This document shows positions 57,289-64,000 of a stretch of DNA of 64,000 nt, in pieces (position 1 is the first letter of the stretch; every line of letters begins with the position of its first letter). The DNA lies in contig NZ_JAWOCR010000063.1 of NCBI RefSeq assembly GCF_046483665.1, positions 1-64,000 on the forward strand, in the 5' to 3' direction. This DNA is from Thiohalophilus sp046483665. GTDB lineage: Bacteria > Pseudomonadota > Gammaproteobacteria > UBA6429 > Thiohalophilaceae. The notes under the pieces are model-generated. The model was not told the DNA's origin and did not search any database. It saw only the letters and a program-made list of their open reading frames with translations. The translations under genes and the position numbers were made by a program.

Positions 57289-59250
57289 TCAGGCGGTGTT
57301 TTTCTCATCCATGAACGCCGAGATTTCGGCAATGGTCTGATATTCAAACAGGTCCACTACGTCGATTAATCCCGGATGCTTGTCATCGATGCGCTGATGA
57401 ATCTCGGCCAGGGCCAGCGAGCTGATCCCCACATCGAAGAAGTTATCGTGCAGGTGCAGAGGCTTATCGGTCAGTACCTCGTCGCAAATGGCTTTAACTT
57501 CCCGCTCGGTCGGGCTCAGATCATTATCCTCACCGGCATGGGCGGTGCTATCGAGTTGTTTCAATTCCTGCAGCACGCTGTTGTATTCGCCTTTGAGATA
57601 ATCATCGCCCAGCAGTCGGCGTTGCACCTTGCCGCTGGTGGTTTTGGGGATCCGTTTGACCGGAATCACATGCGCGATATCCAGCCCGGTCTGTTCGTTA
57701 ATGATATGCGTCACTTCCCGGGCCAGGGGCAAAAACTCGGCCAGATCACCGCGATAGAGGATAAAGATCAGTAGCTCATCTTCCTGTTGTTCGGGCTGGC
57801 GCACGCCAAAGGCCACCACCTTGCCCAGCTCCAGCTTGTCGCATTGCAGGGCGATATGCTCAATATCATGGGGATAGTAGTTCAGACCATTGGCGAAGAT
57901 GATCTCCTTGGTCCGCCCGGTAATCACCAGTTCGTTGTTCTCGGTCAAAAAACCCTGATCGCCGGTATTCAGCCAGCCCTCGCCGGTCAGGGCCACATGA
58001 TTGGCCTCCTCGTTACGATAGTAACCGGCGGTAACACTGGGGCCCTTGATCTGGACATCCCCGATATGTTCCGTGGGCAATGTTCCGTTGTTTTCATCGG
58101 TAATCTTGATCTGCATATCCCGCACCGGCGGGCCTTCGATGGCAAAGCTGACTGCATCGGGATGGGTTGTGTCGACACAGGTGATCTGATCATCGAGCCG
58201 CAGCTTGTGGCGATCCAGATGCACGGCGCGGTACATTTGCCCTTGCGGCGGAAACGCCACCGCCAGAGTCGCCTCGGCCAGGCCGTAGACGGTAAACATC
58301 ACTTCCCGTTTCAAACCGTAATCCTGCATCGCATCCAGAAACTGTTCGATCAAGGTCACGGAGATCGGCTCGGCGCCGTTGTACAGGACCCGGACATGGG
58401 ACAGGTCCACCTCCTCGAGTTTTTTATCGCCCAGCGCCTTGAGAAAATGTTTGTAGCCGAAGTTGGGGGAGCAGAGTACCGTGGCCTTTTTCTCGCTGGC
58501 CTTTTGCCACCAGATTAGCGGCCGACGGCTGAACAGATCGGTGGGAATCAGACACTGGCTCATATTGCAGGCCACCATGTTCAGATGAAAACCGATCAGC
58601 CCCATATCATGGGTCAGGGGCATCCAGCTCAGACTGATATCGCTATCGGTATAACCGGCTCCTTCGGCGATAGCGTTGAGATTGGTAAGAATATTGCGAT
58701 GGGTCAGTACCACGCCCTTGGGATCGCTGGTGGAACCGGAAGAGAACTGGATAAACGCCACATCCTCCGCTTGCGGGGTGTGGGGTTGGCCAGCTGCATG
58801 ATTTTCATCGGGTTGATCCTGTAACAAGGTACGCTGTTCAAGCAATGTGTAATCGGAGATCATCTCGTGCGTCCCGGCGAACTTTTTTAGCCGCTCGAGA
58901 TTCTCCCCATCGGTAAACAGCCAGGGACGTTCCAGTTTGTTGAATATCTTGTAGAGCTTGGCGCGATGTTCGTCACTGATACCGACGGCCACCGGCACCG
59001 GCACAATCCCGCCCAGTATCGCGCCCCAGAAGGCATCGATAAAATCCGGATTGCTGCGGGTCAGGATGACCAGCTCATCACCGGGTTGCAAGCCCATCGC
59101 CTGCAGGCGGCCCAGCATAGACAGGGCCCGGGTCTGCAGTTGCCGATAGGTGATCACCTGTTCGCTATCGCGGCCCTCGATGTAGGTCACGGAGCGTTGA
59201 TCGGAGGCGTTGTCGAGCAAGGCCTCGTTAAGCGTTTGATAATTCAGCAT
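57289..59250 (-). CDS. Fatty acyl-AMP ligase-like enzyme fused to a carrier protein domain
   Basis: A 653-residue protein. The adenylation domain (about 1-555) has FIQFSSGSTSDPKGVVLTHR (A3), WMPLTHDMGLIGF (typical of FAALs), YGLAEATLAVAFPP (A5), WLNTGDQGFL and ITGRTKEIIFANGLNYYPHD (A7/A8), and a terminal KRIPKTTSGKVQRR (A10). The carrier domain (about 575-650) has the phosphopantetheine site DVGISSLAL with Ser611. It probably activates a fatty or aromatic acid as AMP ester and loads it on its own carrier. It lies 10 bp after the P450 gene in one operon. Confidence 0.92.
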   Translation of the reverse strand: MLNYQTLNEALLDNASDQRSVTYIEGRDSEQVITYRQLQTRALSMLGRLQAMGLQPGDELVILTRSNPDFIDAFWGAILGGIVPVPVAVGISDEHRAKLYKIFNKLERPWLFTDGENLERLKKFAGTHEMISDYTLLEQRTLLQDQPDENHAAGQPHTPQAEDVAFIQFSSGSTSDPKGVVLTHRNILTNLNAIAEGAGYTDSDISLSWMPLTHDMGLIGFHLNMVACNMSQCLIPTDLFSRRPLIWWQKASEKKATVLCSPNFGYKHFLKALGDKKLEEVDLSHVRVLYNGAEPISVTLIEQFLDAMQDYGLKREVMFTVYGLAEATLAVAFPPQGQMYRAVHLDRHKLRLDDQITCVDTTHPDAVSFAIEGPPVRDMQIKITDENNGTLPTEHIGDVQIKGPSVTAGYYRNEEANHVALTGEGWLNTGDQGFLTENNELVITGRTKEIIFANGLNYYPHDIEHIALQCDKLELGKVVAFGVRQPEQQEDELLIFILYRGDLAEFLPLAREVTHIINEQTGLDIAHVIPVKRIPKTTSGKVQRRLLGDDYLKGEYNSVLQELKQLDSTAHAGEDNDLSPTEREVKAICDEVLTDKPLHLHDNFFDVGISSLALAEIHQRIDDKHPGLIDVVDLFEYQTIAEISAFMDEKNTA

Positions 59251-59260
59251 GGAGTTCGTT

Positions 59261-60574
59261 TCAACGACGTATCAATTGCAAATAAATGGGTTGCTTGTTA
59301 CGCAGGTTCACTGCCGGCTCAAGTTCAAGTGGCTGCTCATCCAGCAACTTCACACGGAATTTTCGCGCCATCAACCCGAAATGCATTTGCATCTCGACCG
59401 TGGCAAAAAAGTCCCCGATGCAACGTCGCGGTCCGGCGGAGAACGGAATATAAGCCTGTTTGTGCTGCTCACGAATATTCTCCTCGGCGAAATGTTCCGG
59501 ATCGAATTTTTCCGGCTGCGACCAGTAGCGAGGATGCCGATGCAGGAAGTAGGGCGTGATAAAAATATCCGTGCCTGCCGGCACAAAATAGTCGCCGAGC
59601 TGATCGGCCTCGATGGCGCGACGAGTGTAAAGCCATACCGGCGGATAATAGCGCAGCGCCTCTTCAACAACCTGTTTGACGTAGGGTAACTGGTCCAGAT
59701 CATCAAAATCGGGAATCTGTTCGTAATCGGCGTTATCGACCTCAGCGTGCAGTTTGCGCTCGACGTCCGGATATTTAGCCAGAAAATACCAGACCCAGTT
59801 CAGGGTGATGGCGCTGGTCTCGTGGCCGGCGATGATCATGGTCATGATCTCATCCAGCAGTTCCCGATCGGTCATCGCGGCCTCGGTTTCCCTGTCCCGG
59901 GAATCCATGAACATGGCCAGAAAGTCGATCCGCCCGGGTTGCTCGCGTCGACGCCGCTCGATCACTTCCAGAATAATTTTACTCAGGGCACGAAATTTAA
60001 TAACCAGTTGAATATCCCGGGCCATGTCATCGGTGAGAATCGAAAACGGATTACTGCCCTGTTCGGCTATAATCCGGTCCAGATCCTCGCTGAACAGGGA
60101 ACGCAACACGATCTGCAGGGACAGTTCACTGGCCTCACTGGTGATATTGATCGGCTCGTTCCCATCGGCCTTCGCCTCCCAGCTGTCGAGCAGTTCCAGG
60201 TTACAGCGTTTAATCTGCTCGGAAAGCTCGGCGATTACCTTGCGACTGAAAGCTGGCTGGATCATGCGCCGCTGGCGTCGCCAGAACGGACCGTCACTGA
60301 CAATAATTCCGTTGCCCAGCAACATCTTGACCCGATCAAACCCCACGCCTTTGGTATAATTCTGGTGATTCTTCACCAGAATTTGCTTGAGATAATCGGG
60401 ATGGTTGACCAGATAGGCGTCGCTCTTGCGACTTTCGGAAGTCAACCGGCAGATATCGCCATACTCGGCAATCAGCCCGGCGATAATGTCAAAGGATTCC
60501 GGTGTGGTATTGAGATCGCAGGGCTGTACCGGGCCGGGTGGTAATTTTTTCGAACCCTGTGCTGTCGCCGTCAT
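59261..60574 (-). CDS. Cytochrome P450 monooxygenase
   Basis: A 437-residue soluble P450: proline-rich start KLPPGPVQ, WRRQRRMIQPAFS (helix C, heme propionate), I-helix oxygen motif AGHETSAI, ExxR in EEALRYYPPVWLYTRR, and heme-ligand loop FSAGPRRCIGDFF with Cys385. It resembles the CYP4/CYP102/CYP110-like clade of fatty acid hydroxylases. No fused reductase. It is the first gene of the operon with the acyl ligase-carrier gene, so its substrate is probably carrier-bound. Confidence 0.94.
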   Translation of the reverse strand: MTATAQGSKKLPPGPVQPCDLNTTPESFDIIAGLIAEYGDICRLTSESRKSDAYLVNHPDYLKQILVKNHQNYTKGVGFDRVKMLLGNGIIVSDGPFWRRQRRMIQPAFSRKVIAELSEQIKRCNLELLDSWEAKADGNEPINITSEASELSLQIVLRSLFSEDLDRIIAEQGSNPFSILTDDMARDIQLVIKFRALSKIILEVIERRRREQPGRIDFLAMFMDSRDRETEAAMTDRELLDEIMTMIIAGHETSAITLNWVWYFLAKYPDVERKLHAEVDNADYEQIPDFDDLDQLPYVKQVVEEALRYYPPVWLYTRRAIEADQLGDYFVPAGTDIFITPYFLHRHPRYWSQPEKFDPEHFAEENIREQHKQAYIPFSAGPRRCIGDFFATVEMQMHFGLMARKFRVKLLDEQPLELEPAVNLRNKQPIYLQLIRR

Positions 60575-60615
60575 TCGCTTGCCTGAATTTAGGAAAATCG
60601 TATTACGAGTAGATT

Positions 60616-61263
60616 ATGAGCCAGTCTGAAGTCCGCCTACTATATATGAATATCGATCCGGAGAAAATCAGCCCGGCGATGCTGGGGCAGTGGCTGACAC
60701 AACTTCCTGCCCGTAAACGTGAACAGATTGGCAAACATCGCCAGCATGCCAACCGGGTCCAGTCCGCTGCAGGCTGGCGTCTGGTCGAACAGGCCATGCA
60801 CGAGCTGGGTTTTACCGATTTCAACCTGGAGGCGGTCGACTTCGCCAGTCCCCATAAATCCGGCTCCTCCTTCCCCGCCGATTTCAATATCAGCCATTCA
60901 GGGCAGCTGGTCTGCGCCGCGGCCCTGGCCGGTGGACGGATCGGCGTCGATGTGGAACAGTTTCGGCCCCTCAAAAGCGACGTCATACACAAATACCTGA
61001 CGACCGGGCAGGCCAGTGAGTGTGAGACAGATTCGAACCGATTTTTTGATTTCTGGACCCGAAAAGAAGCGGTCGTCAAGGCCCATGGCCAGGAAGGCAT
61101 CGTGCGACTGCGTGAGGTTGAACTGTACAATGGCAAGGCCGTTTTCGCCGGCAAGACCTGGTACCTGACCCCTCTGCATCTGGCCGAGGGCTATGCCGGC
61201 CACATTGCCACGGATCGCCCGAACTGTCAGCTCAACATCACCCGGATTGATCCATTAGAATAG
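60616..61263 (+). CDS. Sfp-type 4'-phosphopantetheinyl transferase
   Basis: A 215-residue enzyme moving phosphopantetheine from CoA to carrier-protein serine. Magnesium/CoA motifs are present: FNISHSGQLVCAA, IGVDVEQFRPL and FWTRKEAVVKAHGQEGI. It is the right size for Sfp/Gsp types. It is divergent from the P450 (41 bp between), so it is the obvious activator of the carrier domain in the ligase fusion. Confidence 0.94.
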   Translation: MSQSEVRLLYMNIDPEKISPAMLGQWLTQLPARKREQIGKHRQHANRVQSAAGWRLVEQAMHELGFTDFNLEAVDFASPHKSGSSFPADFNISHSGQLVCAAALAGGRIGVDVEQFRPLKSDVIHKYLTTGQASECETDSNRFFDFWTRKEAVVKAHGQEGIVRLREVELYNGKAVFAGKTWYLTPLHLAEGYAGHIATDRPNCQLNITRIDPLE

Positions 61264-61472
61264 ATGCCAAGGCAGTCGCCGGATAAAATCACCTCTCGCG
61301 AAGCTGCCAGGACGCAGAAAAAGAATGAATAACTCGTTCGGTTTCAGAGGAGCTTACATTATCAATATGCTCTGCCCTTGACTCCGGGCATGAATGACTT
61401 TACGCCTGTGCGGCACGGCGAGAGCCATTCTCAACACAAACCATACACGTTGCCTGTATATAGTGAGGAAGC

Positions 61473-62150
61473 ATGAAACTACGCAGACATCTGCTGTCGC
61501 TGTTTGCCAAACCCCTGCTCAAGGGGTTGATGAATGTCCTGTGGCTCACCTGCCGGGTGAAAGCTGTCATCGGCGAGGAGCATGCCGAACGGATACTGGC
61601 CGATGGCAAACCGATGATTCCCTGTTACTGGCATCAGCATCATATTTTTGGTATCTGGTACATGTTGCAGCTGCGTCGGCGCGGACTCAAGGTGGGTTTT
61701 TTGATCAGCCCCTCGCGGGACGGAGAAGTCCCGGCGAAGATCGCTGAATCCTGGGGACTGCGGGCCATTCGTGGATCCAGTCACCGCACCGGCGCCCGGG
61801 CCCTGAAAGAGCTGTATGAACTGATCACCAAAGAGGGGATCTCGCCGGTCAATACTTCCGATGGACCGACCGGGCCGATTCACAAATTCAAACCCGGTGC
61901 CATCATGCTGGCACAAATGAGTGGCGCGCCCATTCTTCCACTGTCCTGGGCCGCCGATCGTTACTGGCAACTGTCTTCCTGGGATCGGTTTATTATTCCC
62001 AAGCCGTTTTCCCGCATTGTCATCGCCGTTGGCGAACCACGGCATATCGATCGCCAGCTCGGGATGACCGAACTGGAACCGGTGCAACAGGAACTGGAGC
62101 AGACACTGCAGGGCCTGACCAAAACAGCCGAACAGGCGCTGCAGGGATAA
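61473..62150 (+). CDS. Lysophospholipid acyltransferase-like protein (DUF374)
   Basis: A 225-residue protein with an amphipathic N-terminus. DUF374 motifs are visible: the acyltransferase His in PCYWHQHHIFGIW, ISPSRDGEVPAKIAESWGLR, IRGSSHRTGARAL, TSDGPTGPIHKFKPGAIMLA and SGAPILPLSW. Relatives are membrane-associated acyltransferases of unknown substrate. It lies 210 bp after the phosphopantetheinyl transferase on the same strand. Membership of the same pathway is possible but not shown. Confidence 0.88.
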   Translation: MKLRRHLLSLFAKPLLKGLMNVLWLTCRVKAVIGEEHAERILADGKPMIPCYWHQHHIFGIWYMLQLRRRGLKVGFLISPSRDGEVPAKIAESWGLRAIRGSSHRTGARALKELYELITKEGISPVNTSDGPTGPIHKFKPGAIMLAQMSGAPILPLSWAADRYWQLSSWDRFIIPKPFSRIVIAVGEPRHIDRQLGMTELEPVQQELEQTLQGLTKTAEQALQG

Positions 62151-62220
62151 TTGCTGAAAGCCCCCAGACAGGCGATATCAGGGAGTGGCGGCGTGGAACA
62201 CACTCCTCCCGACTATAACA

Positions 62221-62296
62221 CTCTCGCCAAGACGCGGAGCGCGCTGAGTTTTAACCATATCCGATTTCTTTGCGCCGTGGCAGCTCTTCGAGAGAT
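62221..62296. repeat. GCAGAGACGC palindromic element, copy A
   Basis: CTCTCGCCAAGACGCGGAGC at the left and TTTGCGCCGTGGCAGCTCTT then CGAGAG at the right form a hairpin. The inner part GATTTCTTTGCGCCGTGG and the right flank ATAAGCTTTTCCTTC are shared with copy B 227 bp downstream. It is a diverged relative of the GCAGAGGCGC family. Confidence 0.7.
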
Positions 62297-62447
62297 AAGC
62301 TTTTCCTTCACCTTACTGCACACCGAACCAGAACAAGGAACATCACCGAAACACCGAACACACCGATGCAATAAAAGTCCCCTTATCCGATCACTCTACG
62401 TAGGGTGGAACAAGCGAAGCGGTTCCACCTGAACCCCGGCTATAATT

Positions 62448-62522
62448 CTCTCGCAGAGACGCAGAGCACGCCGAGAATGCGCGACATCTGATTTCTTTGC
62501 GCCGTGGCGTCTCTGCGAGAGA
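62448..62522. repeat. GCAGAGACGC palindromic element, copy B
   Basis: CTCTCGCAGAGACGC at the left is perfectly complementary to GCGTCTCTGCGAGAG at the right, so this copy is a cleaner palindrome than copy A. It shares GATTTCTTTGCGCCGTGG and AAGCTTTTTCCTTC with copy A. The region 62151-62615 holds these two elements and a partial CACCGAAACACCGAACACAC motif, but no gene. Confidence 0.75.
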
Positions 62523-62615
62523 CAAGCTTTTTCCTTCTGCTTGGACTCTGTATATTCAGAGAATGCAATACAGCGGAAACGCCCCCCTGCAGCGTAGACA
62601 TAAACATCCGCCGAA

Positions 62616-64000
62616 TCAGGCTTTCAGTTCTTCGCGCACGCCGGCGAGAATTTCCTGCATGCTGATCGTGTCGCGCAGCAGATCCATGACCTCTTTTTCG
62701 GTCACCGGCCGGCTGAACAAGAAACCCTGAATGGTATGGCAACCGAGTGCGTGCAGATAGGCCAGCTCACGGGCGGTTTCCACCCCTTCGGCCACCACAT
62801 TCAGACGTAAACTGTGCGACAGGGCCATGATGGCCGTCACAATACTGGCGTTGTCACTGCTGGCCCGATCGTTCACATTGGTGACAAAGGAACGATCGAT
62901 TTTCAACGTATCGATGGGAAAGCGTTTGAGATGACTCAGCGATGAATAACCGGTGCCAAAGTCATCCACCGCAATACGCACACCCATGGTCTTGAGCTCT
63001 TCGAGCACCCGGGTACTGGTCTTCACATCAGACATCAAACAACTTTCAGTGACCTCGATCTCGATATTATCGGGTTCGACCTGACTTTCTTCGAGAATTT
63101 GCTGTACCCGTCGGGTGAAATTGTTTTGCTCAAATTGAGGTGCCGCCACATTCACGGAAATCGGTAACAACGGCAGTCCCTGCGCCTGCCAGCGATTACT
63201 GGCCGCGCAGGCTTCGCGAATGACCCACTCTCCCACCGGAATAATTAGCCCGCTTTCTTCGAGTACGGGCACAAACTCCAGCGGCGGCACCAGTCCGCGC
63301 TGGGGATGCTGCCAGCGAATCAGCGCTTCAAAGCCTTTGATTGTCCCGCTGGTCGAATCGACTTTGGGCTGATAATGCAGTTCGAACTGATGCTGTTCCA
63401 ATGCCGCGCGCAGACCGTGTTCGGCCCGGAGTCGCCCTGCACTGCCCTCGCCCATCTCCGGTGTATAAAAAGCGATATGCCGGCCTCCGGTTTTCTGGGC
63501 CCGCTGCATCGCCGCATCGGCCGACATCAACAGTTTTTCATCTTCCTGATGATCGACGGGATAAACCGCTATACCGACCCGGGTGGTGATATCGATCTCG
63601 TGCTCGTCAAACAGGTAAGGCTCGTCGGCCACCTCGACCAGGCGCAATACGGCCTTTTCGATTTCATCCTTGCGCTCTACATCACCCATAATTATGGCGA
63701 AGTCATCGGCACACATACGTATGACGCTGTCACTGGCCCGCAGGATATTGCGCAGGCGCTGGGCCATTTCCATCAGCACGCGATCGGCTACCGCGTGTCC
63801 CAGGGCATGATTAATCCGCTGAAAGCGATCGATATTGATCCGCACCAGCGCCACCAGCTTCTCTTCCCGCCGGGCATGGGCACAGGCCCGTTCCAGCCGA
63901 TCCCAGAACAGCACCCGGTTGGGCAGCCCGGTCAGATCGTCATGATAGGCACGCCGGGCCAGTTCGATATCCTGCAGTCGGGAACGGTTTAGCAACCAGC
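62616..64000 (-). CDS. EAL phosphodiesterase with degenerate GGDEF (5' end beyond window)
   Basis: The visible 461 codons continue past base 64000. A GGDEF domain (LTGLPNRVLFWDRLERA) carries CADDF in place of GGDEF, so cyclase activity is unlikely. The EAL domain is intact: GFEALIRWQHPQRGL, ISVNVAAPQF, EVTESCLMSD, DDFGTGYSSLSHLKRF and VAEGVET. It is probably a c-di-GMP phosphodiesterase with a regulatory GGDEF-like domain. N-terminal sensors, if any, lie outside. Confidence 0.93.
   Translation of the reverse strand, partial: WLLNRSRLQDIELARRAYHDDLTGLPNRVLFWDRLERACAHARREEKLVALVRINIDRFQRINHALGHAVADRVLMEMAQRLRNILRASDSVIRMCADDFAIIMGDVERKDEIEKAVLRLVEVADEPYLFDEHEIDITTRVGIAVYPVDHQEDEKLLMSADAAMQRAQKTGGRHIAFYTPEMGEGSAGRLRAEHGLRAALEQHQFELHYQPKVDSTSGTIKGFEALIRWQHPQRGLVPPLEFVPVLEESGLIIPVGEWVIREACAASNRWQAQGLPLLPISVNVAAPQFEQNNFTRRVQQILEESQVEPDNIEIEVTESCLMSDVKTSTRVLEELKTMGVRIAVDDFGTGYSSLSHLKRFPIDTLKIDRSFVTNVNDRASSDNASIVTAIMALSHSLRLNVVAEGVETARELAYLHALGCHTIQGFLFSRPVTEKEVMDLLRDTISMQEILAGVREELKA

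Overview
The window reads as the chromosome of a Gammaproteobacterium, probably near the Chromatiales / Ectothiorhodospiraceae-type sulfur bacteria. That placement is inferred from gene content and gene order and was not tested. No phage, transposase or CRISPR array was seen. The gene orders tRNA-Thr-Tyr-Gly-Thr-tuf, birA-coaX-SPOR, tyrS / M23 peptidase / anmK, erpA-bactofilin-argC and rubredoxin / thiD-thiE / hemL are conserved housekeeping blocks of this class.

Layout. 1-1.05 kb: start of tuf and its upstream tRNA operon (minus strand), with palindromic repeat pairs between tRNAs. 1.1-6.7 kb: SPOR protein, coaX, birA, a DUF3445 heme N-demethylase homologue, a universal stress protein and a CPA2 cation/proton antiporter. 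6.9-12.6 kb: a complete rRNA operon on the minus strand (16S, tRNA-Ile, tRNA-Ala, 23S, 5S) with promoter, boxA sites, processing stems and terminator. 12.9-21.5 kb: tyrS, M23 peptidase, STAS protein, anmK, citrate synthase, erpA, bactofilin, DUF6776 protein and argC. 21.7-28.3 kb: ClC channel, thioredoxin-like protein, hemJ, a decayed HDOD gene, a large PAS-GGDEF-EAL protein and a lipoprotein with an internal duplication. 28.4-34.7 kb: class II aldolase, rubredoxin, thiD-thiE, hemL and a DedA-PAP2-LssY membrane protein. 34.7-41.6 kb: Lon-N protein, ubiX, mpl, a membrane protein, rnd, a cardiolipin-synthase-like protein and adenylate kinase carrying a long histone-H1-like lysine/alanine tail. 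41.8-47.4 kb: membrane and soluble pyrophosphatases, a phosphodiesterase, moaE, moaD, moaC and mutH. 47.4-52.7 kb: HDOD-GAF protein, hypotheticals and a diguanylate cyclase. 52.7-56 kb: pirin, glutathionyl-hydroquinone reductase and a frameshifted doxX, divergent from a LysR regulator. 56.5-62.2 kb: flavodoxin-like protein, an acyl-AMP ligase fused to a carrier domain, cytochrome P450, phosphopantetheinyl transferase and an acyltransferase. 62.6 kb to the end: a 5'-truncated GGDEF/EAL protein.

The two most unusual things are the adenylate kinase with a 167-residue H1-like tail (40.4-41.6 kb) and the compact acyl-carrier/P450/phosphopantetheinyl-transferase group (57.3-61.3 kb). The second looks like a small uncharacterised pathway that oxidises a carrier-bound fatty acid. 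A third theme is families of imperfect inverted-repeat pairs (GACGAGTAACGAGG type, AACGCAGAGGCGCAAAG type, CACGAAGACACGAAG type). They sit just downstream of genes or between tRNAs. One has supplied the stop codon of anmK.
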